Shown: positions 1 through 8,659 of the stretch, one piece after another | Numbering within the stretch: position 1 is the stretch's first letter | Layout of the letters: each line of letters opens with the position of its first letter | From: Actinomadura meyerae | Lineage (GTDB): Bacteria > Actinomycetota > Actinomycetes > Streptosporangiales > Streptosporangiaceae | Reading direction: 5' to 3' | Length of the DNA: 64,000 bases | Assembly: GCF_900188445.1 (NCBI RefSeq) | Contig: NZ_FZOR01000019.1 | Location: 84,347 to 148,346 of the forward strand | Position numbers and translations under genes: made by a program | The notes under the pieces: model-generated | Seen by the model: only the letters and a program-made list of their open reading frames with translations | Databases searched by the model: none | What the model was told of the DNA's origin: nothing

Positions 1-677
1 TCCTCGACGCCGCCCTCGTAGTGGTACCGGACGACGTGCGGCTCGCCGTTGGAGTGGTCGGGCCGCTCGTCCCGCAGCGTGATGGCCAGGCCGCGGTTGA
101 GGAACGCCATCTCCTGCATGCGGCGGGAGAGGGTCTCGAAGTTCCACTCGGTGGTCTCGAAGATCTCCGGGTCCGGCCAGAAGGTGATGAGGGTGCCGGT
201 CTTGTCGGTCTCCTCACCCTTCTGCAGCTCGGCCTCGGGCCCGCGCCAGGTGTACGCCTGCCGCCACACGTGGCCGTTGCGGCGGACCTCGGCCTCCAGC
301 CGGGTGGACAGCGCGTTGACCACGGACGAGCCGACGCCGTGCAGGCCGCCGGAGACCGCGTAGGACTTGCCGTCGAACTTGCCGCCCGCGTGCAGCGTGG
401 TGAACACCAGCTCGATCGCCGGACGTTTCTCCACCGGGTGCTCGCCGACGGGGATGCCGCGGCCGTTGTCGTCCACGCTCACGCCGCCGTCGGCCCTCAG
501 CGTCACGACGATGTCGTCGGCATAGCCGGCGAGGGCCTCGTCGACCCCGTTGTCCACGATCTCGTAGACGAGGTGGTGCAGACCTCGCTCACCGGTCGAG
601 CCGATGTACATGCCGGGGCGCTTGCGAACCGCCTCAAGCCCCTCAAGGACAGTGATCGAACTAGCGTCGTACGCCAA
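1..677 (-). CDS. gyrB: DNA gyrase subunit B, N-terminal part (cut by window edge)
   Basis: The first 225 codons of the ATPase subunit of DNA gyrase, which introduces negative supercoils. The protein begins MAYDASSITVLEGLEAVRKR and shows the GHKL ATP-binding fold: the N-box IVDNGVDEA near residues 40-48, the DDNGRGIP loop at 69-76 and the GGLHGVGSSVVNA lid further on. The start is a TTG at 675-677 with an AGGAGG seven bases upstream; no better start is seen. It lies downstream of dciA and recF in the same direction, the usual actinobacterial dnaA-dnaN-recF-dciA-gyrB order. The C-terminal TOPRIM half lies outside the window. Confidence 0.97.
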   Translation of the reverse strand, partial: MAYDASSITVLEGLEAVRKRPGMYIGSTGERGLHHLVYEIVDNGVDEALAGYADDIVVTLRADGGVSVDDNGRGIPVGEHPVEKRPAIELVFTTLHAGGKFDGKSYAVSGGLHGVGSSVVNALSTRLEAEVRRNGHVWRQAYTWRGPEAELQKGEETDKTGTLITFWPDPEIFETTEWNFETLSRRMQEMAFLNRGLAITLRDERPDHSNGEPHVVRYHYEGGVE

Positions 678-1150
678 AGGAGATCCTCCTGCCGGGGATG
701 TCCGCCGCTCCGCGCCCGAGGGAGGCGCGGTGTGCCCCGTAACACACATGAGGGCACCCGGGCGTGCTCTGTTCGTGTTGGTCAGAGCCCCGGGCGGCCC
801 ATGGCGGCGCAGCATCCTGAACCGAATTCATTCTACCGGCTGGCGCGGTAAAAAGTGGCACTCACGAGCGCTGTGTGCGCGTGTGGCGGCCGATCGGCCC
901 TGGAGCTACATCCCCCCATAGGTCCCGGGGGGTTCTCTGGTCTACGTGGCGCTGGCCGCTGAACTGGACGCCCCGCATCCCGAACAGATGTTCCCACCCG
1001 CCACCGACACTCCGTAACCGCGTCCGCCACGCCTCCGGACCTCCCGGAAGACCCGTCACCGTGACCACAAGTCACGGGAAAGTCACCGACGGGCACGGCC
1101 GGGCGGGCGCAGCCGTGCGGGCAACGGCGGGGTGGGCGCGGCGGGGTGTT
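678..1150. other. Intergenic region upstream of gyrB, no gene seen
   Basis: No gene is supported here; the open frames run through compositionally extreme GC DNA without a ribosome site or family match. On the minus strand a TAGAAT hexamer at 830-835 could be a gyrB -10 element, but no convincing -35 is visible. This would give a leader of about 150 bases before the TTG start. Confidence 0.4.
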
Positions 1151-1705
1151 TCAGCGGACTCGCCAGGCGCCGGTGCGGCGCGGCCCCGAGGAGGGGCCGA
1201 CGACCTTCACCCGCCGGACGGTGCCGTGCCCCAGTTCCTCGTTCAGCCGCCGGACGAGCGTCGAGGACAGCAGCCGCAGCTGGGTCGCCCACGTCGTCGA
1301 GTCGGCGGCGACGGTCAGCACGCCGTCCTCGAAGTGCTCGGGCCGGGTGTGCTCGGCGAGCTCGGCGCCGACGATGCCCGCCCAGTTGCCGAAGACGCCG
1401 CCGACGGCCGCGCGCTGCTCCCAGCCGCGGGACGCCAGCAGGTCGCGGATGGCCGCGCCGAACGGCTTGGGGTCGCCGCCGCGCCCCGGGTCCCGGACGC
1501 GGACGACGCGCCCGCCGCCCTTGCGCCTGCCGTTCTGGTGGCCGGGGAGCGTCCCGCGCTTCAGCGCGTCCGCCTTGGCCTGGGCGAGGGCCTCCCGCGC
1601 CAGCTCGATCCCCGACTTGGCCGGGGCGCCCTCGTCCGCGGCCCCGTTCTCGGGGGACGTGTTGTTCTCGGGGGACTTGTGCACATCCTGTGGATCGTCA
1701 CTCAC
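1151..1705 (-). CDS. dciA: DciA family (DUF721) replicative helicase loader
   Basis: A 184-residue DUF721 protein. Members of this family (DciA) bind and help load the DnaB helicase in bacteria that lack DnaC/DnaI. The N-terminal third is charged and low complexity; the DUF721 core covers roughly residues 85-184, including GNWAGIVGAELAEHTRP and the LRLLSSTLVRRLNEELG helix. The GTG start overlaps by four or more bases the stop of the small ORF before it, so translation is probably coupled. It sits between recF and gyrB, its standard position in actinobacteria. The family is certain; the loader role here is inferred from the family. Confidence 0.9.
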   Translation of the reverse strand: MSDDPQDVHKSPENNTSPENGAADEGAPAKSGIELAREALAQAKADALKRGTLPGHQNGRRKGGGRVVRVRDPGRGGDPKPFGAAIRDLLASRGWEQRAAVGGVFGNWAGIVGAELAEHTRPEHFEDGVLTVAADSTTWATQLRLLSSTLVRRLNEELGHGTVRRVKVVGPSSGPRRTGAWRVR

Positions 1706-1892
1706 ACGCTCGCCCCTTCCGGTAGCGCTCCGGGGACTTCTCCACCGCCCGCCGGCCCGCCTGTGGAGATCGCCGCGGGGCGGCGGGCGCCGACCCGGGC
1801 GGCTCGGGCGGCATGGTCCGTTCCGGCGGCCTGGTCTGCTCGGGCCACGCGGTCTGCTCGGGCCACGCGGTCTGTTCGGGCGGCATGGTCAC
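1698..1892 (-). CDS. Small Pro/Trp-repeat ORF coupled to recF and dciA
   Basis: A 64-codon frame that starts at GTG 1892 inside the recF stop (GTGA overlap) and stops at 1698 inside the start of dciA (again a GTGA-type overlap). It encodes a Pro-rich stretch with the six-residue unit TAWPEQ repeated, then a basic tail ending RYRKGRACE. Third positions are almost all G or C, as in the neighbours. No family is recognised. It may be a genuine small protein, or a translated spacer that keeps ribosomes moving from recF to dciA. An in-frame ATG at 1886 is an alternative start. Confidence 0.5.
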   Translation of the reverse strand: MTMPPEQTAWPEQTAWPEQTRPPERTMPPEPPGSAPAAPRRSPQAGRRAVEKSPERYRKGRACE

Positions 1893-3013
1893 TCCCGGAT
1901 GACCTGGCCGTCGGAGACGGTATACGAGCCCCCTGTCAGTTCGGCCGGGACGTCCGCGGGGACGGCGGCCGTGATGAGGACCTGCTCGGCCGGCGCGACC
2001 ATCTCGGCGAGGCGGCTGCGGCGGCCCGAGTCCAGCTCGGCGAACACGTCGTCCAGGATGAGGACGGGGTCGTCGCCGTCCGCGCGCAGCAGGTCGAAGG
2101 CGGCGAGCCGCAGCCCCAGCGCGAACGACCACGACTCGCCGTGGCTGGCGTAGCCGCGCGCCGGCAGCTCGCCCAGGCGCAGGACGAGCTCGTCCCGGTG
2201 CGGGCCGACGAGGCTCACGCCGCGCTCCAGCTCCTGCTTGCGCGACTCGGCCACCGCCTTCATCAGCTGCTCCGCGAGTTGTCCACGGTCTGTGGACAAC
2301 TCGCCGTCGCCCAGCGAGCTCTTGTAGATCAGATCGGCCGCGCCGCTGTGCGGCGCGAGGGCCGCGTAGGCGCGCGCCACCAGCGGGCGGAGGGCGTCCA
2401 CGAGGTGCAGCCGGGCGGACAGCAGCTCGGAGCCGGTGCGGGCGAGATGCGAATCCCAGACGTCGAGGGTCGCGAGCACCTCGGGGCCGGGGGAGCGCCT
2501 GTGCGCGGCCGCCGACCTCAGCAGGGCGTTGCGCTGCTTGAGGACGCGGTCGTAGTCGGACCTCACCCCGGCGAACCGCGGGGCCCGCGCGGTGAGCAGC
2601 TCGTCCATGAACCGGCGCCGCTCCCCCGGATCGCCCTTGACGAGCGCGAGGTCCTCGGGGGCGAACAGCACCGTCCGCAGCATCCCCAGGATCTCGCGCG
2701 GCCTGGGGACGGGGGACCGGTTCAGCCGCGCCCGGTTCGCCTTGCCCGGGTTGATCTCGAGCTCGATCAGCGCCTTGCGGTCGTCCTTCACCAGCCCGGC
2801 CCGGACGATCGCGCGCGGCGCCCCGTGCCGGACGAGCGGCGCGTCCGTCGCGGCCCGGTGGCTGCTGTGCGAGGCGACGTAGCCGATGGCCTCGACCAGG
2901 TTCGTCTTGCCCTGCCCGTTCGGCCCCACGAACGCCGTGACTCCCGGCTCGAGCGCGACCTCGGCGGCCGGATACGAGCGGAAGTCCTGCAGCGAAAGGT
3001 GGGCGACGTGCAC
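1889..3013 (-). CDS. recF: DNA replication/repair protein RecF
   Basis: A 374-residue SMC-like ATPase that acts with RecO and RecR to load RecA at single-strand gaps. The sequence has the Walker A motif GPNGQGKTNL near residue 31, the YDR/RNALLR region in the middle, the signature segment YASHGESWSFALGLRLA and the Walker B DDPVLILDDVFAELD near the C-terminus. The GTG at 3013 is chosen because it gives VHVAHLSLQDFRSY, the usual RecF N-terminus and length; the longer frame to 3049 adds residues not typical of the family. It overlaps the following small ORF by four bases. Confidence 0.96.
   Translation of the reverse strand: MHVAHLSLQDFRSYPAAEVALEPGVTAFVGPNGQGKTNLVEAIGYVASHSSHRAATDAPLVRHGAPRAIVRAGLVKDDRKALIELEINPGKANRARLNRSPVPRPREILGMLRTVLFAPEDLALVKGDPGERRRFMDELLTARAPRFAGVRSDYDRVLKQRNALLRSAAAHRRSPGPEVLATLDVWDSHLARTGSELLSARLHLVDALRPLVARAYAALAPHSGAADLIYKSSLGDGELSTDRGQLAEQLMKAVAESRKQELERGVSLVGPHRDELVLRLGELPARGYASHGESWSFALGLRLAAFDLLRADGDDPVLILDDVFAELDSGRRSRLAEMVAPAEQVLITAAVPADVPAELTGGSYTVSDGQVIRE
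2279..2299. promoter_or_regulatory. Inverted pair of DnaA boxes inside recF
   Basis: TTGTCCACG at 2279-2287 and TGTGGACAA at 2291-2299 face each other. With flanking bases the arms are 11 bp (GAGTTGTCCAC and GTGGACAACTC). One box is a perfect TTGTCCACA on the minus strand, the other has one mismatch. They lie in the codons for LSTDRGQLAEQ of recF. Confidence 0.55.
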
Positions 3014-3114
3014 GAGACACGAGAGTAGAGCCTTCACCGCCTTGCCCATGCCCCACGGCCATCACCCCGTCATCCTCCGGGCGCGGCGGGGCTGGCGTCC
3101 CGGAAACCACATCC

Positions 3115-3123
3115 TGTGGATAA
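3115..3123 (-). promoter_or_regulatory. DnaA box between gnd and recF
   Basis: TGTGGATAA on the plus strand reads as a perfect TTATCCACA on the minus strand. It lies in the short gap between the gnd stop (3141) and the recF start (3013), and could bind DnaA near the recF promoter. Confidence 0.5.
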
Positions 3124-3140
3124 CTTCGCGGGCGGGACCG

Positions 3141-4061
3141 TCAGACCGTCGGCGGGTCGACGTCGGCGCCGGGGGAGTCCGCTCCCTTCGCGCTCTCCAC
3201 GGCGTGGCCGCCGAACTGGTTGCGGAGGGCGGCGACGACGCGCATCGCGGGGGAGTCGTCCTGGCGGGACGCGAACCGGGCGAACAGCGAGGCGGTGATG
3301 GCGGGCAGCGGCACGGCGTGCTCGACCGCCGCCTGCACCGTCCAGCGGCCCTCGCCCGAGTCGTTGGCGTAGCCGCGCAGGTCGTCCAGCTCGGGGTCGC
3401 CGGCGAGCGCGCGGTTCAGCAGGTCGAGCAGCCAGGAGCGGATGACCGTGCCCTCCTGCCAGCTGAGGAACGTCTCCGGCACCCGGGTGACGATGGGGCT
3501 CGCCTCGATCAGCTCGTAGCCCTCGCCGAACGCCTGCATCATCGCGTACTCGATGCCGTTGTGGACCATCTTCACGTAGTGGCCCGCACCGATCTCACCG
3601 GAGTGGACGAAGCCGTACTCCCCCTCCGGCTTCAGCGTCTCGAAGACGGGCATCAGGCGCTTCACGTTGTCCTCGTCGCCGCCGACCATGAGCGCGTAGC
3701 CGTTCTCCAGCCCCCACACACCGCCGCTCACACCGCAGTCGACGAAGCCGATGCCCTTGGCGGCGAGTGCCTCACCGTGCTTCTGGTCGTCCACATAGTG
3801 TGAATTGCCGCCGTCGACAACGAGGTCACCCGGCTGCAGGTGCTCCCCCAGGCTGTGGATGGTCTCCTCGGTGGGCTTCCCTGCGGGCACCATCACCCAC
3901 ACCGCACGCGGCGGGGACAGCCGGTCGACCAGCTCCTGGAGCGAAGCGACATCGCTCACCTGCGGGTCATGGTCGTAACCGATGACCGTGTGGCCGCCGC
4001 GGCGCAGCCGCTCGGCCATGTTGCCGCCCATCTTGCCCAGGCCGATGATCCCAAGCTCCAT
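3141..4061 (-). CDS. gnd: 6-phosphogluconate dehydrogenase, decarboxylating (short GndA/YqeC type)
   Basis: A 306-residue dehydrogenase that converts 6-phosphogluconate to ribulose 5-phosphate and CO2. The Rossmann motif GLGKMGGNMAERL is at the N-terminus, followed by VMVPAGKPTEETI, DGGNSHYVDD and GCGVSGG-like substrate segments (seen as VDCGVSGGVWG), and the catalytic KMVHNGIEYAMMQAFGEG helix. The length near 300 marks the short, usually NAD-preferring class. The ATG at 4061 is chosen since GGGGAG lies eight bases upstream; a GTG nine bases earlier is possible. Its place between dnaN and recF is typical of Streptomyces-like actinobacteria. Confidence 0.95.
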   Translation of the reverse strand: MELGIIGLGKMGGNMAERLRRGGHTVIGYDHDPQVSDVASLQELVDRLSPPRAVWVMVPAGKPTEETIHSLGEHLQPGDLVVDGGNSHYVDDQKHGEALAAKGIGFVDCGVSGGVWGLENGYALMVGGDEDNVKRLMPVFETLKPEGEYGFVHSGEIGAGHYVKMVHNGIEYAMMQAFGEGYELIEASPIVTRVPETFLSWQEGTVIRSWLLDLLNRALAGDPELDDLRGYANDSGEGRWTVQAAVEHAVPLPAITASLFARFASRQDDSPAMRVVAALRNQFGGHAVESAKGADSPGADVDPPTV

Positions 4062-4122
4062 GAAGCTCACTCCCCTGTGCGTAACCCTGTGCGTAACTGC
4101 CTGTGCCTTACCGCTGCCTTAC

Positions 4123-4155
4123 CGCGCGCACGCGTGCGCGACACGCGCGTGCGCG
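4123..4155. repeat. Alternating CG/CA tract with 16-bp palindrome
   Basis: Two abutting runs of alternating pyrimidine-purine (4123-4140 and 4141-4155), including the perfect palindrome CGCGCACGCGTGCGCG at 4125-4140. It lies between the dnaN stop and the gnd start. Such tracts favour Z-DNA; a termination or supercoil-buffer role is inference. Confidence 0.6.
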
Positions 4156-4222
4156 ACCGTCCGGGCGGCTCCCCCGCGGGTCGTCCCCGGCGTGCCCCGG
4201 GGCATGCCCCAGGGCACAGTCC

Positions 4223-5365
4223 TTATCCGGACAGCCGGACCGGCATGATCAGGTAACGGTAATTCGGGTTCTCTCCATCCTGCGGGGGCTTCCCGGTGAG
4301 GACGGCCGGCTTGGTCGGCGTCGTGAACGACAGCCGCGCCACGTCCGAGCCGATCGCTGAGAGCCCGTCCAGCAGGAACGCGGGGTTGAAGGCGATGTCG
4401 ATGTCCTCGCCCTCCAGGGACGCCTCAAGGGCCTCCACGGCCTGCGCCTCGTCCCCCGTCCCCGCCTCCAGGACGACCTCGCCCTGGCTGAAGGACAGCC
4501 GCACGGGCGTGTTGCGCTCGGCGACCAGGGAGACGCGCTTGACCGCCTCGATGAACGGCGCGGTCTGGATCTCGGCGAGCCCCGCGTACTCGCTCGGCAG
4601 CAGCGAGCGGTACTTGACGAAGTCGCCGTCCAGCAGGCGGGACGTGGTGCGGCGGCCGCCGCCCGCGAAACCGATCATTCCCTCGCCGGTGCCGCCCGTC
4701 CCGCCGAGCGCGATCGACACCTCGGCGCCGGCGGTCAGCGACTTGGCGGTGTCGGCGAGCGTCCGCGCCGGGACGAGCGCGACGGCGGAGAAGTCGGGGC
4801 GCTCCGGCTTCCAGTGCAGCTCCCGGACGGCCAGCCGGTAGCGGTCGGTGGACGCCAGCGTGACCGTCTCGCCCTCGATCTCCACCCGGACGCCGGTCAG
4901 CATCGGGATCGTGTCGTCCTTGCCCGCGGCGATCGCGACCTGGGAGACGGCGGCGGCGAACTCGTCGCTGCCCACCGAGCCCGCGGCGGGCGGCATCTCC
5001 GGCAGCGTGGGGTAGTCCTCCACAGGCATGGTGAGGAGTGTGAACTTCGCGCTGCCGCAGCGGAGCATCACCTTCGCGCCGTCCGTCGTCACCTCCACAG
5101 GGTGGGGAGGAAGGCTGCGCGAGATCTCCGCGAGGAGGCGCCCCGACACCAGGGCCGTCCCCGCCTCCTCCACGTCGATCTCCGTGGACACCTGGGCGGA
5201 GACCTCGTAGTCGAACGCCGACAGCGTCAGCCGGTCGTCGTTGCCCTCACCGCCGGCGACGAGGTGCATGCCCGCGAGGACGGGCACCGGGGGCCGGACG
5301 GGCAGGGTGCGCGCTGTCCAGGCGACGGCGTCGGCGAGGGCATCTCTGTCGATGCGGAACTTCAA
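4223..5365 (-). CDS. dnaN: DNA polymerase III beta sliding clamp
   Basis: A 380-residue clamp that tethers polymerase III to DNA as a ring dimer. The three beta domains are visible as full-length alignment-like blocks: LKFRIDRDALADAVAWTART at the N-terminus, a central GVRVEIEGETVTLASTDRYR segment and the C-terminal end YRYLIMPVRLSG. The TTG at 5365 is preferred because AGGAGG lies nine bases upstream; an in-frame TTG at 5395 would add ten residues. It reads away from oriC and is followed by gnd. Confidence 0.96.
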   Translation of the reverse strand: MKFRIDRDALADAVAWTARTLPVRPPVPVLAGMHLVAGGEGNDDRLTLSAFDYEVSAQVSTEIDVEEAGTALVSGRLLAEISRSLPPHPVEVTTDGAKVMLRCGSAKFTLLTMPVEDYPTLPEMPPAAGSVGSDEFAAAVSQVAIAAGKDDTIPMLTGVRVEIEGETVTLASTDRYRLAVRELHWKPERPDFSAVALVPARTLADTAKSLTAGAEVSIALGGTGGTGEGMIGFAGGGRRTTSRLLDGDFVKYRSLLPSEYAGLAEIQTAPFIEAVKRVSLVAERNTPVRLSFSQGEVVLEAGTGDEAQAVEALEASLEGEDIDIAFNPAFLLDGLSAIGSDVARLSFTTPTKPAVLTGKPPQDGENPNYRYLIMPVRLSG

Positions 5366-6028
5366 CGGGACCAGCCTCCTGCGGGTGTCGGACAAGGGTG
5401 AGGTGACTCGGGCCTGGCCGGGGCGCTCGCGGCAGGTTGTCCCCAGGCCCTGACTTGAGATGGATCTTTCCTTGGATAGAGAAGTAGTGCAGTACCAGTA
5501 ATAGGGGCGGTGGATAGTGTGGACAACTCGAGTTTTCGCAGGTCAGACCACGTTTCTTTGTCCACCGGCGCTGTGCATGGGCGGTGGACGGCGCGGGACG
5601 GCCTGGGGACGGCGAATCTGTCCCCACACGTCATCCTCAAGTCATCCCCCGGTTTTCCACGAGTTCTCCACGGGTATGAGTGCCGTTTCGGCGGCCTGTG
5701 TACGACGACCCGGTGATCACGGGTTCGGCCCACAGCCTCGTCCCCAGGCCGTCCCCAGGTCGTCCACCGGTTTTCCCCAGGACGGTGGCGCGGGTGCGCG
5801 GCGAATCCACATCCGTCCACTCCTCATCCTCAGCTTTTCCAGTGGTCGTCCACCGGGTTATCCACGAAAATCCCCAGGGTTTTCCACAACCTGTGAGTAG
5901 CCGCTTCGGTTCTCTGGGGAAGCGTGCATTTTGTCGGTTCTTTGCCTTCACCAGGGTGTGGACGGCCGGGAGGCGACTCGTCCACAGGGCCGGCGAGGGT
6001 CTGTCCACAGTGTGTACGACGGTGCGCG
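5366..6028. other. oriC: Chromosomal origin of replication (oriC) with DnaA boxes
   Basis: Non-coding DNA between dnaA and dnaN, the usual actinobacterial oriC position. I see a perfect TTGTCCACA box (minus strand, 5518-5526) and single- or double-mismatch boxes at 5437-5445, 5558-5566, 5858-5866 (TTATCCACG), 5880-5888 (TTTTCCACA), 5957-5965, 5978-5986 and 6001-6009, with more degenerate GTCCMC repeats between 5640 and 5830. The least GC-rich part, about 5457-5515, is a candidate unwinding element. Box identity is read from sequence; function is inferred from position. Confidence 0.88.
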
Positions 6029-8158
6029 TCAGCGCTTGCGAGCCTGGTGCTTGATGCGCCCGGTCAGCTCCGTGACCTGGTTGTATATGGCACGGCGCTC
6101 GGCCATCAGGGAGCGGATCTTGCGTTCGGCGTGCATGACCGTGGTGTGGTCGCGGCCGCCGAACTGCTGACCGATCTTGGGAAGGGACAGATCGGTCAGC
6201 TCCCGGCACAGGTACATCGCGATCTGCCGGGCGGTGACGAGCATCCGGGAGCGGGACGGGCCGCACAGGTCCTCGATCGTGGTGCCGAAGTACTCGACCG
6301 TCTGCGCCATGATCATCGCCGCCGTGATCTCCGGGCCGGAGTCGTTCGGGATGAGGTCCTTGAGCACGATCTCGGCGAGCTTCATGTCCACCGACTGGCG
6401 GTTCAGGCTCGCGAACGCCGTCACCCTGATCAGCGCGCCCTCCAGCTCGCGGATGTTCGTCGCGATCTGCGAGGCGATGAACTCCAGCACGTCCGGCGGC
6501 GCGGCGAGGCCCTCCTGGCGGGCCTTCTTCTGCAGGATCGCGATCCGCGTCTCCAGCTCGGGCGGCTGGACATCGGTCGTCAGGCCCCACTCGAACCGGT
6601 TGCGGAGCCGGTCCTCCAGCGTCACCAGCTCCTTGGGCGGGCGGTCGCTGGAGATCACGATCTGCTTGCTGGCGTTGTGCAGGGTGTTGAAGGTGTGGAA
6701 GAACTCCTCCTGCGTCTGCTCCTTGCCCTCAAGGAACTGGATGTCGTCGACGAGGAGGATGTCCACATCCCGGTAGCGGCGGCGGAACCCGTCGGCCTTG
6801 CCGTCGCGGATCGAGTTGATGAAGTCGTTCGTGAACTCCTCGGAGCTCACATACCGCACGCGGGCCCCATTGAAGAGGCTCTGCGCGTAGTGGCCGATCG
6901 CGTGGAGGAGGTGCGTCTTGCCGAGGCCGGAGTCGCCGTACACGAACAGCGGGTTGTACGCCTTGGCCGGCTGCTCGGCCACCGCGACCGCCGCCGCGTG
7001 CGCGAACCGGTTGGACGAGCCGATGACGAACGTCTCGAACGTGTACTTCGGGTTCAGGCGTGCGTGCTCGGACGCCACCGGACCCGAGGCGGCCCCTGCA
7101 CCGGACCCACCGGCACTCTGCGGCGGAGCGGCGCCCCTGGGGACGGGCCCCTCGTCATCACGGAAGCCGCTCTCACCCCGGTAAGGGGACTCGCCGCGGT
7201 AGGGCTCCTCGCCCCGGTACTGCTGCTCACCACCGGTGAACGACGACGATTCGCCGCCGCCGAAGTCGTCCGTGTGGCCCAGCGGCGCCTCGCTCGCACC
7301 GTGCTTGGGCTCGTGCCCCTGCTGCTCTGGGCGACGCTGCTCCTGGCGGAGCTCCTCAGGAAGGCGTTGTTCCGACCGCCCCCGCAATGGGCCGAGTGTG
7401 CGGTCGTTCAGATGGGAGTGCGGCGGACGCCCCGGAGACTCGCCACCACCGAAGCCTTCTTGCCCGCCGAACCCTTCCTGCGCGCCGTAGCCGGGGAAGT
7501 TACGCCCTTCGGCATAAGGGTCGCGCCCCCCGGAACCCGGGCCGCCTGGGCCGGCCCCATAGGACGGTGGACGCGAGGCAGGTGGATAAGTACCACGGTC
7601 GTCATCCGCAGCCTGTGGATAACCTCCGGGCGGACCGAGGCCGTGGGTAACTCCCGACTGGGGTCGGTAGCCCTGGCGGTCGGACCGCTCCCCGTAGGAC
7701 GAGTCACCGTAGGACTGGTCGTCGTAAGGGCGGTCCCGGTCACGGTCATCGTGCTGCCGTTCACCGTACGGCTCGCCATAAGAAGAAGGCGGCTCGTGCA
7801 TGCCGCCGAGCCCTGAGCCGGGCCCGGGGACGGGTGCCGAAAGCGGTTCCCCGGAACGGCCGCCTGGGCCCGGCGCCGAGCCTGTGGACGACCCTCCCGG
7901 CGGCTCCGGCTGGACGGTCACCGCGACGCGGATCTCCCTGCCCAGCTCATGGGAAAGTGCCTGCGTGATGAGGTTCCGGAGGCGCGTCTCCAGCGCGTCC
8001 TTGGCGAACTCGTTCGGTGCGGCGAGGAGCGCCGTCCCCTCGACGAGCGCCAGCGGGCGGACCATCGGCAGCCATGCGCGATAGCTCGGAGACAAGTCGC
8101 TCTCGGAAAGCGCGGTGAGGGTGCGGGCCCAGACCGATCCGAGATCCTGACCGTCCAT
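6029..8158 (-). CDS. dnaA: Chromosomal replication initiator DnaA with very long domain II
   Basis: A 709-residue initiator. Domain I (about 1-85) opens MDGQDLGSVWARTLTALSES and ends near the EIRVAVTVQ strand. Domain II (about 90-375) is a Gly/Pro/Arg/Tyr-rich linker with short repeats such as PYRGES and QEGFGG. The AAA+ domain holds Walker A GDSGLGKTHLL near residue 410 and Walker B VDILLVDDIQF near 470. Domain IV ends with the box-binding signature GGRDHTTVMHAERK near 667. The family is normally 450-650 residues. The ATG at 8158 is chosen over a TTG two codons earlier. A perfect DnaA box (TGTGGATAA, 7614-7622) lies inside the linker coding region. Confidence 0.97.
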   Translation of the reverse strand: MDGQDLGSVWARTLTALSESDLSPSYRAWLPMVRPLALVEGTALLAAPNEFAKDALETRLRNLITQALSHELGREIRVAVTVQPEPPGGSSTGSAPGPGGRSGEPLSAPVPGPGSGLGGMHEPPSSYGEPYGERQHDDRDRDRPYDDQSYGDSSYGERSDRQGYRPQSGVTHGLGPPGGYPQAADDDRGTYPPASRPPSYGAGPGGPGSGGRDPYAEGRNFPGYGAQEGFGGQEGFGGGESPGRPPHSHLNDRTLGPLRGRSEQRLPEELRQEQRRPEQQGHEPKHGASEAPLGHTDDFGGGESSSFTGGEQQYRGEEPYRGESPYRGESGFRDDEGPVPRGAAPPQSAGGSGAGAASGPVASEHARLNPKYTFETFVIGSSNRFAHAAAVAVAEQPAKAYNPLFVYGDSGLGKTHLLHAIGHYAQSLFNGARVRYVSSEEFTNDFINSIRDGKADGFRRRYRDVDILLVDDIQFLEGKEQTQEEFFHTFNTLHNASKQIVISSDRPPKELVTLEDRLRNRFEWGLTTDVQPPELETRIAILQKKARQEGLAAPPDVLEFIASQIATNIRELEGALIRVTAFASLNRQSVDMKLAEIVLKDLIPNDSGPEITAAMIMAQTVEYFGTTIEDLCGPSRSRMLVTARQIAMYLCRELTDLSLPKIGQQFGGRDHTTVMHAERKIRSLMAERRAIYNQVTELTGRIKHQARKR

Positions 8159-8279
8159 GCGCAAGGTCCCCCCTCCACCGACTCCGCCGTACGGAGTAGC
8201 TGACTGCCCGGCTCTCCCACGGGTTACGGCTCGCCTCTCAGGGCACGGCCGCGACGCGGAAGACTTACTCTCTCACGAG

Positions 8280-8570
8280 TTGTCCACAGAGTTGTCCACA
8301 TGCTGTGCATAGGCATGCGGCACCCTGTGCAAAACCCACGGGACGGGGTCTTCGGAGACGGGGGCGGGAAGGGTCCGGCCATCGCGTGACCGGTAGCGGG
8401 GCGGTTCTCGAACGGGGACTTGAGGGGCAGAGCACCGACATCAGATCGTCGAATCCGTCGAAGTCGAAGGAGCGTCGGCTCGCCCAGACGACCTTAACCG
8501 GTGCCGTCCCCACCCGCAACACGAACCGGCCCCGTCCACAGCCGCCCCTGACTTCGCGGTTCTGTCCACA
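8280..8570. promoter_or_regulatory. DnaA boxes upstream of dnaA
   Basis: Two perfect TTGTCCACA boxes sit at 8280-8288 and 8292-8300, with CCGTCCACA at 8532-8540 and CTGTCCACA at 8562-8570. They occupy the space between the divergent dnaA and rpmH genes. Autoregulation of dnaA, or a second arm of the origin, is the likely role. The remaining bases of 8159-8823 hold the rpmH promoter and no other gene. Confidence 0.75.
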
Positions 8571-8629
8571 GGGGACACGCTGAACAGCGCCATCTGTGGG
8601 AAAGAAAGGGGCTCGGAGGAGTGCTCCGT

Positions 8630-8659
8630 TTGACCGCGCACCAGGAGAGCCCGTAACGT
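8630..8659 (+). promoter_or_regulatory. Probable sigma-A promoter of rpmH
   Basis: TTGACC at 8630-8635 and TAACGT at 8654-8659 are separated by 18 bases, matching the housekeeping actinobacterial consensus. The leader before the rpmH GTG is about 160 bases. Confidence 0.65.

Noticed and set aside
875..3028. Plus-strand frame of 717 codons across dciA and recF
   Set aside because: It is antisense to recognised genes and arises from high third-position GC; no family features.
5637..6590. Open frames through oriC and the end of dnaA
   Set aside because: No ribosome site, no family motif; the region carries DnaA boxes and dnaA lies in another frame.
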